A stretch of DNA of 64,000 bases from Pantanalinema rosaneae (GCF_050753385.1 NZ_JBLZFZ010000005.1:115209-179208); one strand, 5' to 3'; positions 27,454 to 36,599 are shown, counted from the first letter of the stretch. The notes: generated by a model not told the origin, from the letters alone. Translations and numbers: made by a program.

Positions 27454-28617
27454 ATGCAGCACGAACCCTTCTCCTGGCAAACCTCTTTGCGATCTGGCAT
27501 CCAGTTTATTGGTCAAGTGCCCTGGCAACTTTGGTCATTGCTGATGTTGACGGTGCCGCTTGGCATTGGCTGGTATGCCTTCTCCCAGTTGAGTCTGTTG
27601 GATTTTTCTGGCTGTCAGTCCGTTGATGAGTCAGACAACACCTCCGAATCGACCCGGTTGTACTGTGCCCAGCTTGCCGCCGATCGCGAAACCAGTACCG
27701 ATTTAGCCAAAGCGATTCGGTTAGCCAACAGCCTATCTCCCGACCATCCGTTACGCCGAGAGGGTGATCGGCTGATCAAACGCTGGTCAGAGCAGTTGTT
27801 AGCGATGGGTGAAGCCGCATTTCAGGAAGGCAGATTGGATGACGCGATCGCCATGATTCAGCAAATTCCGCCCTCCACCCCAGCGTTTCAAACCTCGGAA
27901 ACCAAAATCCGTGACTGGCGGGACACCTGGGCAAAGGCGGAGGAAATCTATACTAAAGTGGCGCGGAGTATCGAGGAGGACGCTGGTAGCGCGGTTTTTC
28001 AGGAAGCCCGGAGCTTGTTAGCGATCGATAACCAGTATTGGCAAACGACTCGCTACCAGGAGCTAATGGAACTGATCCAGGCAGACAGAGATGCCAAAAA
28101 GCAAGTTGCCCGCGATCGGCAGCCGCCGACTCCCACCAAACTGGTGACTAATGATACCTTTTCAACCGATAACGTCATGGAACGGTGGCGACAAGAACAG
28201 GAGCAGGAAGCAACCGCCCAGTTAAAACGAGCCTATCAATTCGCGAAATCTAACGGAACCGAGGATCTCAAATCCGCCGTTGCTGCCGCCGAAGATATCC
28301 TCTATGGCACACCGCAATACGAGGAAGCCCAACAACTGATCGATCGCTGGAAACAACAGATTGAACAGCAGGAAGACCAACCTTATTTAGATCGTGCTGC
28401 ACAGCTTGCGAACAAAGGCGATCTGGAATCATTACAAGCGGCGATCGATGAAGCCCAAAAAATCTATTACGGGCGGGCTTTGTATCAAGAAGCTCAAACC
28501 AAAATTGACCAATGGTTTACCCAGGTACGCCAACTGCAAGCTCAACCAACCCCCATCTCCTCAGGGTTTGGTCGTAGTGATCGTTCTCTCACCCCCCAGC
28601 CGATGAGCAATCCATAA
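27454..28617 (+). CDS. Membrane-anchored repeat protein of unknown function
   Basis: A 387-residue protein with one membrane segment (about 26-46, LWSLLMLTVPLGIGWYAF) and a large helical domain, presumably periplasmic. The domain carries at least two clear copies of a roughly 60-residue unit. Its pattern runs A..LA....DL..AI..A..I..G...Y..AQ..ID.W..Q (about 255-315 and 318-375), with two weaker copies before. This looks TPR- or Sel1-like but fits neither consensus exactly. A Ser/Pro-rich tail ends it. Ancestry is unclear; a scaffold role in the cell envelope is inference. It is divergent from crtD. Confidence 0.75.
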   Translation: MQHEPFSWQTSLRSGIQFIGQVPWQLWSLLMLTVPLGIGWYAFSQLSLLDFSGCQSVDESDNTSESTRLYCAQLAADRETSTDLAKAIRLANSLSPDHPLRREGDRLIKRWSEQLLAMGEAAFQEGRLDDAIAMIQQIPPSTPAFQTSETKIRDWRDTWAKAEEIYTKVARSIEEDAGSAVFQEARSLLAIDNQYWQTTRYQELMELIQADRDAKKQVARDRQPPTPTKLVTNDTFSTDNVMERWRQEQEQEATAQLKRAYQFAKSNGTEDLKSAVAAAEDILYGTPQYEEAQQLIDRWKQQIEQQEDQPYLDRAAQLANKGDLESLQAAIDEAQKIYYGRALYQEAQTKIDQWFTQVRQLQAQPTPISSGFGRSDRSLTPQPMSNP

Positions 28618-28718
28618 TCAGCTCTGTGAGCAATGAACCATCCTACCCTGATGAACATTGGTGACTGTTAAGCGTTCATTGTTTACTGTTGTTTGTTAAG
28701 GTTCATTGATTTATTACT

Positions 28719-29627
28719 GTGCTGACGATCGCGAATTTAACGAAAACTTACGGCAACCGGGTTGTACTCGATCATTTGAATCTGACGATCGCGGCAGGAG
28801 AAGTGTATGGCTTGTTAGGAGCCAACGGAGCGGGTAAAACAACTACGATCAATATTCTATGCAACCTGTTACGGGCAGATAGCGGTACCGTTCACCTGCA
28901 TGGACAACCAATTTCCGAGCAGACCAAACGAATAATTGGCGTAGCTCCCCAAGAAACACTGCTGTACCGTAGCCTCACCTGTGCCGAAAACCTGAGTTTC
29001 TTTGCCAGTCTCTATGGGTTGAGAGGTCGCCAAAATCGCCACCGTGTCCAACTGTGTTTAGCGGCGGTTGGACTCACTGATAAAGCCTACGCTCCCGCCG
29101 AAACCTTAAGTGGTGGAATGCAACGCCGACTCAGTTTAGCGATCGCCCTAGTGCATCAACCCAAACTTTTGATTTTAGATGAACCAACCACCGGACTGGA
29201 TATCGAAGCCCGGTATGATTTGTGGGAATTAATCCGCCGCTTGCAACGCGAAGGCATGACGATTCTGTTAACCACACATTTGCTCGATGAAGCAGAACGG
29301 TTGTGTAACCGGATTGGCATTCTCAAACAAGGACGACTCTTAGCGGAGGGAACTCTAGCAGAACTCCGCCAACGGGTTGCCGCCCAAGAGATTATTACCG
29401 TCCAGACCACCGCCGTCACCGCCGCGATCGCCCGTGCCCAGGATCTCGGCTTTCCCCATCGGTACTACGGGAGTGACCTGGCATTCTGGCTACCCGAGGG
29501 AATGGATCTGTCCCAAATCATCACCTGCTTCGAGGGTATCCCCTTAGATTCCATCTCTCGGCAACCCGTCCGGCTAGAACATATCTATCTGGAAGTCACC
29601 CAAGAGCGGCGGGACGAGAATCGATAA
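28719..29627 (+). CDS. ABC transporter ATP-binding protein
   Basis: A 302-residue ATPase that powers an exporter. Walker A is GANGAGKTT (about 34-42), the Q-loop APQETLLYRSLT, the signature LSGGMQRRLSLA (about 135), Walker B LLILDEPTTGLD, and the switch His lies in LLTTHLLDEAERL. A C-terminal extension after residue 220 is typical of DrrA-like ATPases that pair with a separate ABC-2 permease. No permease is adjacent, since the next gene is convergent tyrA, so the partner must lie elsewhere. The start is GTG, the only sensible one before TIANLTKTYG. Confidence 0.92.
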   Translation: MLTIANLTKTYGNRVVLDHLNLTIAAGEVYGLLGANGAGKTTTINILCNLLRADSGTVHLHGQPISEQTKRIIGVAPQETLLYRSLTCAENLSFFASLYGLRGRQNRHRVQLCLAAVGLTDKAYAPAETLSGGMQRRLSLAIALVHQPKLLILDEPTTGLDIEARYDLWELIRRLQREGMTILLTTHLLDEAERLCNRIGILKQGRLLAEGTLAELRQRVAAQEIITVQTTAVTAAIARAQDLGFPHRYYGSDLAFWLPEGMDLSQIITCFEGIPLDSISRQPVRLEHIYLEVTQERRDENR

Positions 29628-29647
29628 GAATCCGAACTGCCCCCCAA

Positions 29648-29663
29648 CCCCCAATTTTGGGGG
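29648..29663. terminator. Bidirectional terminator-like palindrome
   Basis: CCCCCAATTTTGGGGG is a perfect palindrome in the 44-bp gap between the converging ABC ATPase and tyrA stops. Similar C-run/G-run palindromes occur inside the dispersed repeats at 9188 and 20337, so it may be a remnant of that family. Confidence 0.55.
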
Positions 29664-29671
29664 AGTTGACC

Positions 29672-30511
29672 CTATTTGAGGAATTCTGGTCTAGTTTGTT
29701 GATTTTGGGCTAAGCGATCCTTTAACCCCGACCAGTCCTCCTGTTCGACTAAGGTGATGATCTGATCCAATTGCGATCGATAGGCAGCCAGCGATCGCAG
29801 TAACGCCATCTGGTTATACTGAGCCATCATCATGCCCAACTCCGGATTACCCCCGCCGACTCGACTGGTATCGCGGAAGCCGGAACTCGCCAACGCCTTC
29901 GCCAGGGTGAGAACCTCTGGATCTGCCTCACTTAAACAGGCTTGCATTAAGCTGGCACTAATCATCACGGGCAGATGCGAGATCCAAGCCACCGCCCGAT
30001 CGTGATCCTCTGGTGTACAGTGGTAAATCTTAGTCTGCAAGGGACGGACTAACTCTTCGACCACTTGCACTGAGGCAGACGGTGTTGCCGTTGTAGGAGT
30101 TAACACATACGGTGCTCCCACAAACAGGTTATACTGTGCAGCCTCAATCCCACTTTCGGTATTGCCTGCCATTGGATGCCCACCGACAAAGTTTGCCCAC
30201 AAGGGTTCGATCGTTTGCACCACCCAACCCTTAACCGATCCCACATCTGTCAGGATCGTTTCCGGCGACAAATGGGGAATTAACTCCCGCACCGTTGCTT
30301 CCATCACCCCTAATGGAGTACAAATAAACACCACGTCAGTGGTTTGCAGTAAGGTAGGGCTGATACTGGCATCATCCACCACCCCCCGTTCCATTGCCCG
30401 ATCGCAGGTCTGCGGCTTGCGACTCACGCCTAAAACCCGATGTCCCAGCGATCGTAAATCCAATCCGAGTGATCCACCAATTAATCCAAGTCCTACAATT
30501 CCGATATTCAT
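29672..30511 (-). CDS. tyrA: Prephenate/arogenate dehydrogenase
   Basis: TyrA makes tyrosine (from arogenate) or 4-hydroxyphenylpyruvate (from prephenate) by NAD(P)-dependent oxidative decarboxylation; cyanobacteria usually use arogenate. The Rossmann motif GIVGLGLIGGSLG (residues 4-16) is followed by GVSRKP, whose Arg suggests NADP preference. Substrate-pocket motifs GGHPMAGNTESGI and AWISHLPVMISASLM are present. The 279-residue length fits the short cyanobacterial form without a C-terminal ACT domain. Chorismate mutase, two genes away, feeds the same pathway. Confidence 0.94.
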   Translation of the reverse strand: MNIGIVGLGLIGGSLGLDLRSLGHRVLGVSRKPQTCDRAMERGVVDDASISPTLLQTTDVVFICTPLGVMEATVRELIPHLSPETILTDVGSVKGWVVQTIEPLWANFVGGHPMAGNTESGIEAAQYNLFVGAPYVLTPTTATPSASVQVVEELVRPLQTKIYHCTPEDHDRAVAWISHLPVMISASLMQACLSEADPEVLTLAKALASSGFRDTSRVGGGNPELGMMMAQYNQMALLRSLAAYRSQLDQIITLVEQEDWSGLKDRLAQNQQTRPEFLK

Positions 30512-30611
30512 CCCACTTTGACACCATCTACCAGGTTAATTTTGACCCGGATCGGAGCACACTAGCATTGGTGTCGCCTAAAAAAAGCCAGGGGTCGCAC
30601 AAGGAATCCTG

Positions 30612-32165
30612 ATGAAACCCGAGGAAGTTCTGAAACAGTACGCTGCCGGTGAGCGCAATTTTCCATCCATAAGCCTGAGTGAAGCCAACCTGAGCGGGGT
30701 CAACCTGAGCGGGGCAAATTTGAGCGGCAGTAATCTGAGCGTCGCTAACCTAAGTGGTAGCAACCTGAGCGATACGAATCTCAGTCGCGCCAAGCTCAAC
30801 GTAGCAAAACTCAGTGGTGCCAACCTCAGCCGCGCCAATTTGACCGAAGCCAACCTGAATGTGGCGAATCTTTCCCTCGCCGACCTGAGTAAGGCAGAGA
30901 TGACGCAGGCCTCGCTGGTGCGGGCAGAACTCACCAGAGCCGAATTGAGCGGTGCCAATCTCAGCTATACCAACTTCAGTGGGGCGGATTTGAAAGATGC
31001 CAAGCTGAGAAGTGCGAACTTGAGCTATGCCAATCTCAGTCGAGCGGATTTGAAGTGGACAACCCTCACCGTCGCCAATCTGACTCAGGCAAATCTGCAT
31101 GGCACTGACCTGAGTAGTGCCGATTTTAGTGGTGCCGATCTCAGCCATACTGAACTGCGACAGGCTAATTTAAGTCGGGCGAACCTGCGAGGTGCTAACT
31201 TGAGCGGGGCAAATCTGCGGTGGGCGGACTTGAGTGGTGCCGATTTAAGCTGGGCGGACTTGAGTGGTGCCCGCTTGAGTGGTGCCAACCTGACTGGAGC
31301 GAATCTCAGTCGAGCAAATTTACTCGGCACCATCCTCGTCCATGCCGACCTGACCCGAGCCAACTTAATTCATGCCGATTGGTCTGGGGCTGATTTGAGT
31401 GGCGCTACCTTAACTGGAGCCAAATTACATGGCGTATTACGCTTTGGTGTGAAGACCGATGGCATGATTTGTGAATGGGTTGATCTCAGTCCCAACGGCG
31501 ACCAGAGCAGCATTCAGCGCTTGACGATCGATGACTACAAAGTGTTCTTCCAAGAAGCTCCCCCGACAGTGCAGTTGGTGGTTGATGCCCCGTTTAACCA
31601 GGAAGCCCACTACGCTCTGGCGGCGGCCTATCGGCAACTGGCACAACAACACTCCGAACTGCTTACCCCCCCCAACATTCAAGTCGGGCGGCGGCGGACT
31701 ACCCTCACCTTTGAAATGAGCAGCGATCGGCAATTATTTCTATCTGCGTATCTCGCCGTGCTGCCGTTTAAGGATGCCGTCAATACCCAACGCAACTTTA
31801 AGTCTTTATTGGAAATGATTCAGACAGCCAGTACAGGCAAAAGTGCGAAACAATCGCTCCAGTTTCAGTTTCTCCAAACCACGTTAACTGAAACCCTTGC
31901 CCAAGCCAGCGAGATTACTCTGCCTGACGAAATCGAAACAATTCAGGAGCAACTGGAATTTCTTCAAGCCCCCACAAAAATGACCCTCACCAGTTCTGGT
32001 AATCATAGTTTGGTGATTTATAACCATCCAATGTTTGGCAAGCGTCTGATCGAAAGCCCTGATAGCGTTCTGCCTGCGACTGCCCTACTGCAAAACTACC
32101 CCATAGTGCTTCCCGGACTGACGACATTAATCGAATTTGTCCAAAGTTTTTACTACGAGCGATAG
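30612..32165 (+). CDS. Pentapeptide-repeat protein with C-terminal domain
   Basis: A 517-residue protein. Residues 1-20 (MKPEEVLKQYAAGERNFPSI) match the leader of the protein at 20766-21713. Residues about 21-285 are nearly perfect pentapeptide repeats (ANLSG, ADLSG, ANLSR), predicting a very long right-handed beta-helix. Residues 290-517 are a separate mixed alpha/beta domain (DDYKVFFQEAPPTVQLVVDAPFN to the end) that I do not recognise. No signal peptide is seen. The nucleotide repeats give long spurious frames on the opposite strand. It is divergent from tyrA. Confidence 0.93.
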   Translation: MKPEEVLKQYAAGERNFPSISLSEANLSGVNLSGANLSGSNLSVANLSGSNLSDTNLSRAKLNVAKLSGANLSRANLTEANLNVANLSLADLSKAEMTQASLVRAELTRAELSGANLSYTNFSGADLKDAKLRSANLSYANLSRADLKWTTLTVANLTQANLHGTDLSSADFSGADLSHTELRQANLSRANLRGANLSGANLRWADLSGADLSWADLSGARLSGANLTGANLSRANLLGTILVHADLTRANLIHADWSGADLSGATLTGAKLHGVLRFGVKTDGMICEWVDLSPNGDQSSIQRLTIDDYKVFFQEAPPTVQLVVDAPFNQEAHYALAAAYRQLAQQHSELLTPPNIQVGRRRTTLTFEMSSDRQLFLSAYLAVLPFKDAVNTQRNFKSLLEMIQTASTGKSAKQSLQFQFLQTTLTETLAQASEITLPDEIETIQEQLEFLQAPTKMTLTSSGNHSLVIYNHPMFGKRLIESPDSVLPATALLQNYPIVLPGLTTLIEFVQSFYYER

Positions 32166-32310
32166 GATATCTAAACTCCTCAGCTTGGGCTTAATACCGT
32201 ACCCAGTCAGGTTGGTGTGATTATTGGGCAGATGGATAACGATCGCTGACCTCTCATCAGACAACCACCCAGCCAATACTGAGTGGCACAGTTATGGATC
32301 TACACTCCCG

Positions 32311-32709
32311 TTAGCGTTTTGAAGAAAGCGCCGTCTGCGTCAGTGACCAGTCTGGTCGCAAATTCCGCGCCTGCCGCAGATAGGGGTGATAAATCTTTAC
32401 ATCCGGATCGGGGGTATTAAAGTGGATCAGGAAGCGGATACACCGTTCCAGGCTACCCTCCACATGCATCTGCTGCACATCGAGTAACGGCACATTCGCC
32501 CAGTGAGGACGTTCCCGCGCGATCGCCGCCGGAAAAATCGCGTCCAAATCTTTCGTGACGGTAAATGTCACGCTGACAATTTCATCGGGATCAAGGTGGT
32601 TATGGGCTTCCAACTCATCTAACAGTTCACGTACCGCTTCTCGAATCGCCTCAACAGTGTTCTCTGAGACAGTTGTAGCCCCACGAATCGCTCGAACTCG
32701 CCAACCCAC
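32311..32709 (-). CDS. aroH: Chorismate mutase, AroH type
   Basis: This enzyme converts chorismate to prephenate, the first committed step to phenylalanine and tyrosine. The trimeric AroH family is recognised by VRAIRGATTVSENT, VTFTVTKDLDAIFPA, the catalytic HVEGSLERCIRFLIH region and the C-terminal YLRQARNLRPD. I place the start at GTG 32709 (132 residues): a consensus ribosome binding site stands 7 nt upstream, and family members begin just before WRVRAIRGATT. The open frame extends to a TTG at 32745. sppA lies about 160 bp upstream on the same strand. Confidence 0.93.
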   Translation of the reverse strand: MGWRVRAIRGATTVSENTVEAIREAVRELLDELEAHNHLDPDEIVSVTFTVTKDLDAIFPAAIARERPHWANVPLLDVQQMHVEGSLERCIRFLIHFNTPDPDVKIYHPYLRQARNLRPDWSLTQTALSSKR

Positions 32710-32716
32710 GCCCAAT

Positions 32717-32723
32717 CCTCCCC
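32717..32723 (-). promoter_or_regulatory. Ribosome binding site that sets the aroH start
   Basis: GGGGAGG on the minus strand, 7 nt before GTG 32709. It would lie inside the coding region if the TTG at 32745 were used. Confidence 0.75.
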
Positions 32724-32903
32724 GAATTGCAAGAAATAAATCCAAACCAGAGTTGATAATATCCTATCGATCGATAGTAGCCGACGAAGATAAGGGGAAA
32801 ATCAGACCCCCTTCCGATCATGGCTGAAGATCCCCGAAACGTCAGTATATTGATCGCGATGTAACTGAAACTTCAACAAATTCCGTCCAGCATCGTAACT
32901 TGC

Positions 32904-33740
32904 TTATTGTCGCCACAGCCACAGGGGTAAACCGTTGGTTTCCAGTTCAAACTCTAGCCAGTTAATGCCAGCCGAGAGTCCCGGCAGATTTGCGAGTTGG
33001 GTAGATGCCCGATCGTCGCTGACCAACCGCCGCAGGAAAGGTCTACGTTCTTCCAAGGTGTAGCAGGTGGTTTTCTCAGGATCAAGTCCAGCTAATTCAG
33101 CCGCCCAACGGCGGGCATCTTCCTCAGTGCCCAGGCGATCGACCACCCCTAACTCCAGCGCTTGCTGTCCGGTAAAAATCCGCCCATCGGCAAAACTTTT
33201 AACGGTGTCAACTGCCAGATTCCGGGCTTCCGCCACTGTCTGCACAAACTGCCGATAGCTGATATCAATCAGTTCTTGCAAAATATGCCGCTCGGAGTCC
33301 GTCATTTCGCGATCGAAGGCCAGGATATCCTTATAAGGACCCGATTTTACGACCTTAAAGGATACGCCCAGCCGCTCTAGCAGGCGTTCTATATTATTTC
33401 CCCGCAAAATTACCCCAATGCTACCCGTAATCGTGCCGGGATTCGCCATGATATGCTGCGCTCCCATGCCGATGTAGACTCCACCGGATGCCGAAATATT
33501 GCCAAAGCTGGCGACAATCTTCGTTTTAGCTTGCAGGCGTTTGAGCGCCTCATAGATTTCCTGCGAGTCCCCCACCGTTCCCCCCGGACTATCAATCCGC
33601 AGGAGCAGTGCCGGAAACTTGCGCTCCTCGACCGTTTTGAGGGCTTCCAGTACCCGCTTGCGTGTTCCTCCCGCGATCGCGCCATTAATCTCAATCCGGG
33701 CTATTTGTTTGCGAAACCGCCGTTTTAGAAACCAAATCAT
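32904..33740 (-). CDS. sppA: Signal peptide peptidase SppA, short type
   Basis: SppA is a serine-lysine protease that degrades cleaved signal peptides; in cyanobacteria it has also been linked to thylakoid remodelling. This is the single-domain form (278 residues). The ClpP-like fold shows LLLRIDSPGGTVGDSQEIY, nucleophile Ser in GNISASGGVYIGMGA (about 85) and general-base Lys in VKSGPYKDIL (about 137). The N-terminus MIWFLKRRFRKQIARI is basic, with only a weak hydrophobic segment, so membrane association rather than a full anchor seems likely. Confidence 0.94.
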   Translation of the reverse strand: MIWFLKRRFRKQIARIEINGAIAGGTRKRVLEALKTVEERKFPALLLRIDSPGGTVGDSQEIYEALKRLQAKTKIVASFGNISASGGVYIGMGAQHIMANPGTITGSIGVILRGNNIERLLERLGVSFKVVKSGPYKDILAFDREMTDSERHILQELIDISYRQFVQTVAEARNLAVDTVKSFADGRIFTGQQALELGVVDRLGTEEDARRWAAELAGLDPEKTTCYTLEERRPFLRRLVSDDRASTQLANLPGLSAGINWLEFELETNGLPLWLWRQ

Positions 33741-33882
33741 AGTTGTCTGTATGCAGTAAATTAACAGTCACTCACCAGCCAGGGAGATTCAGAGATCGAA
33801 TGGGACTCGGATCTTAACCTACCCCTATCCGCTGCATCTGCCTTATCTCCCCTATCTCCTATTGTTAAGCTAGTCTGATCAG

Positions 33883-33899
33883 ATACTTAACATAAGTAT
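33883..33899. promoter_or_regulatory. Palindromic operator candidate
   Basis: ATACTTA-ACA-TAAGTAT has perfect 7-bp arms and a 3-bp centre. It lies 39 bp before the first ATG of the EamA gene and 143 bp from the divergent sppA start. Confidence 0.4.
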
Positions 33900-33937
33900 A
33901 AGATTGAGTACAATCGAGGAAAGCGATCGATCCATTC

Positions 33938-35032
33938 ATGGATCATCCTCTAGCGTTCCCGAGCAAATTCATGCCATCCAAACTGACTGAATCCCGCCTT
34001 CCCTTTGCTCCCCTGCTGTTGATCGCCCCCTTCTTCTTTTGGGGCACAGCCATGGTGGCAATGAAAGGGGTGATTCCCCATACCACCCCCCTGTTTATGG
34101 CAGGGATTCGGCTGGTACCCGCTGGGATGTTGGTACTCCTGAGTGCGGTGCTGATGGGCAGACCTCAACCCAAAGGCTGGACAGCCTGGTTATGGATTGC
34201 GCTGTTTGCACTGGTCGATGGTAGTTTGTTCCAGGGCTTTTTGGCAGAGGGCTTAGTGCGGACGGGGGCAGGTCTGGGTTCGGTGATGATTGATTCGCAG
34301 CCGATCGCCGTGGCACTCATGGCACTCTGGCTATTTGGGGAACAGATTGGGGCGATCGGGTGGTTTGGTCTGGCGTTGGGCATTGGCGGCATTAGTCTAC
34401 TGGGACTGCCGGAGGAATGGATTATCAGGTTATTTCAGGGCAATGTTGGGTTTGATGGGTTGCAGTTGGGCGTAAATCTGCTCCATGATTTGTTTCAGAA
34501 TGGGCAGTGGCTGATGCTCCTCGCTGCCCTGTCGATGGCTGTGGGCACCGTATTAATGCGCTATGTGAGCCGTCATGCCGATCCGGTAGCCGCAACGGGT
34601 TGGCACATGATCCTAGGTGGTTTACCCTTGTTTGCGCTGTCTGCCCAACGAGAGGTGGATCAGTGGGTAAATTTGGATTGGTCGAATTGGATAGCCATGA
34701 GCTACTCGACGATCTTTGGTAGCGCGATCGCCTACGGACTGTTTTTCTACTTTGCCTCTAGTGGTAGTTTAACCAGTCTCAGTTCGCTGACCTTCTTAAC
34801 GCCCATCTTTGCTCTGTTATTCGGTAATTTGTTTCTGAGTGAGATGCTGAGTCCGATCCAATGGGCAGGCGTAGGGTTAACCTTAGTCAGCATTTATTTA
34901 ATTAATCAACGAGAAACTTTAATGCAGAAACTGCGATCGCTGACAGCCGGTGAGGAGCCTCAACCCTCTCCCGATCCCGACACCCCGATCGCACCCACCC
35001 AAGTTGCCGTTACTGCCGTGGATCAGGAATAG
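33938..35032 (+). CDS. EamA/DMT-family transporter
   Basis: A drug/metabolite-transporter-superfamily permease of 364 residues (or 353 from the ATG at 33971, which gives MPSKLTES and is equally plausible). Ten membrane segments are arranged as two EamA repeats. The first begins near residue 25 (LLLIAPFFFWGTAMVAMKGVI) and the second near 190 (GQWLMLLAALSMAVGTVLMRYVS). A hydrophilic Pro-rich tail follows the last helix. Substrates of this superfamily are varied (amino acids, nucleotide precursors, drugs), and nothing in the sequence or context narrows it. Confidence 0.92.
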   Translation: MDHPLAFPSKFMPSKLTESRLPFAPLLLIAPFFFWGTAMVAMKGVIPHTTPLFMAGIRLVPAGMLVLLSAVLMGRPQPKGWTAWLWIALFALVDGSLFQGFLAEGLVRTGAGLGSVMIDSQPIAVALMALWLFGEQIGAIGWFGLALGIGGISLLGLPEEWIIRLFQGNVGFDGLQLGVNLLHDLFQNGQWLMLLAALSMAVGTVLMRYVSRHADPVAATGWHMILGGLPLFALSAQREVDQWVNLDWSNWIAMSYSTIFGSAIAYGLFFYFASSGSLTSLSSLTFLTPIFALLFGNLFLSEMLSPIQWAGVGLTLVSIYLINQRETLMQKLRSLTAGEEPQPSPDPDTPIAPTQVAVTAVDQE

Positions 35033-35043
35033 GCTGGCGATCG

Positions 35044-35454
35044 TTAATTGGATTTGCCGTCGCTGCCTAAATATTCTCGATATCCACAAATCTGATCGCC
35101 CCGGACATCGAAGGATACCGCAATCCGATTTTTATAGGGATTGCCCCACATGTTACCCTGATCCCGGAACTCGAACACTACGGTCGTTTCATTGCTGGTC
35201 ACGCGATCGAGGGTCAGCGTTAATCCGGGTTGAAACACTTCATTCACATATTGAAAAAATTCCCTGGCTCGCTCTTTGCCCACATTCAAGCCATGATACT
35301 GCCCGATCGGAAACCAAAAGCTGAAGTCATCCGTGAGCATGGCTAAAAATGCTTGCCAATCCCCAGTCGCTAAGCCCTGTTGAAAATGCTGAAAGGCTTG
35401 CTGACCAACCTGTAAGGTATGGTGGAATTGGTCTGACATCGGTGAGGTAGTCAT
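35044..35454 (-). CDS. SnoaL-like/NTF2-fold protein
   Basis: A 136-residue protein with the NTF2-like alpha+beta barrel pattern: an N-terminal helix and WQAFLAMLTDDFSFWFP, then VFEFRDQGNMWGNPYKNRIAVSFDVRGDQICGYREYLG. In SnoaL-like proteins this barrel binds small hydrophobic molecules and often acts as an isomerase or hydrolase, but catalytic residues are not conserved enough to assign a reaction. It starts 21 bp after the universal stress protein gene on the same strand, so the two may be expressed together. Confidence 0.82.
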   Translation of the reverse strand: MTTSPMSDQFHHTLQVGQQAFQHFQQGLATGDWQAFLAMLTDDFSFWFPIGQYHGLNVGKERAREFFQYVNEVFQPGLTLTLDRVTSNETTVVFEFRDQGNMWGNPYKNRIAVSFDVRGDQICGYREYLGSDGKSN

Positions 35455-35474
35455 GCGGTAATCGGTGAGTAAAC

Positions 35475-35969
35475 TCAGGATGCACTGACCGGCTCAGGAT
35501 GCTGCACAATCAGAACGGAACAGGGGGCATGATGGGCAACATGATTACTCACACTACTGAGTAATAGCTCCGTTAAGCCACTATAGCCCCGCCGCCCAAT
35601 CACGATCAGGTGAGCGCCCCAAATCCGGGCAAGTTCACAAATGGCTTGCCCTGGTTCACCCAGGGATTGGGTAAATTCGGTCGCAACTCCCGCCGCGATC
35701 GCCCTATCTGCGCGGGATTTGAGAAATTCGAGACCCTGTTTTTCCAGAGTTTCCCATTGTTGCAGATGGACTCGCATCGCTTCAGCCTGCAACCCAGGAT
35801 AGGAGGGATCGGAGGGAAAAACTGGACTGGTGTACTCCTGACCCAGGGGCGACAACACATAAACCAGCATCAGATTGGCATGGGTGGCTTTTGCCAACGC
35901 GATCGCTTCATCAAATGCTTGCTGGCTGACTTCGGATTGATCGATCGCCACAAGAATTTTTTGAAACAT
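35475..35969 (-). CDS. Universal stress protein (UspA family)
   Basis: A 164-residue single-domain Usp from the ATG at 35969 (MFQKILVAIDQSEVS); an ATG 7 codons upstream is possible. The ATP-binding loop GRRGYSGLTELLLSSVSNHV follows the family's G-x2-G-x9-(S/T) pattern, so this is probably the nucleotide-binding class. Such proteins modulate survival under nutrient or redox stress in the cytoplasm. The NTF2-fold gene follows. Confidence 0.93.
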   Translation of the reverse strand: MFQKILVAIDQSEVSQQAFDEAIALAKATHANLMLVYVLSPLGQEYTSPVFPSDPSYPGLQAEAMRVHLQQWETLEKQGLEFLKSRADRAIAAGVATEFTQSLGEPGQAICELARIWGAHLIVIGRRGYSGLTELLLSSVSNHVAHHAPCSVLIVQHPEPVSAS

Positions 35970-36124
35970 GCCAACCTGATCCTTCAACACTCAGTTGCTT
36001 CGGGTTGTGGTAATCATATCAAATCCCTGTGCTGGAGATGCACCAAGTTCAGTGAGCTGTGAAGTCCACTGCCTTAAACAAAGTCCTTCACAACTCTAAT
36101 TAGCTGGCTGCTACCACAAGAAAT

Positions 36125-36439
36125 TCACAAAAATCGTATATTGTGGGGACGCTCAAACGTGGGACGAGAATAGCGTTTCTCAATCCAAATTCTGACCTCA
36201 TCTTCCGACTCCAACCAGGCAGTTTGTCCGGTTGATGGATCATAGATGTACCACCACAGTTGTCCAGTTCGATCGGGAGTTTGAATAATTTGCAGTTCTG
36301 ATCGCACCATTAATAGATTCGTCAAAAATTGCCAAGCTTTACTTAGCCAATGTTGAGGGATCGATTGACTTCCGCGCGAGTCTGCGATCGGATCAGTAAT
36401 TAATTCCAACTGTCGATACAGCAATTCATTCGGTTTCAT
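36125..36439 (-). CDS. Conserved hypothetical protein
   Basis: A 104-residue soluble protein starting at ATG 36439 (MKPNELLYRQLELI); the frame extends six codons to a TTG. The second half (RTGQLWWYIYDPSTGQTAWLESEDEVRIWIEKRY) looks like a small beta-sheet plus helix module seen in short cyanobacterial proteins of unknown function. There is no membrane segment or signal peptide. It is a single gene with no informative neighbour. Confidence 0.7.
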   Translation of the reverse strand: MKPNELLYRQLELITDPIADSRGSQSIPQHWLSKAWQFLTNLLMVRSELQIIQTPDRTGQLWWYIYDPSTGQTAWLESEDEVRIWIEKRYSRPTFERPHNIRFL

Positions 36440-36599
36440 GGGCAACTCCGTTCGCAAAGATCAATTAGAGCAGCATGGGAAAGCAGTCTACAGGTGCCGC
36501 TGGGGGAGGCAGCAAAGAAGAGTTGCATCACCGCAACATTCATTAAGTTACGGCTAGTCCGGATCGATCGCCTTCATCCGTCTGGGTCGCCCGATCGGA

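Noticed and set aside
27327..27500. 58-codon upstream extension of crtD
   Set aside because: It begins at TTG, has no similarity to the family and overlaps the divergent gene at 27454. The ATG at 27326 starts right before the FAD motif.
30750..31363. Long open frames on the strand opposite the pentapeptide-repeat gene (also at 20840-21397)
   Set aside because: They mirror the five-codon periodicity of the real repeats, have monotonous Leu/Arg/Ala/Pro composition and no start context.
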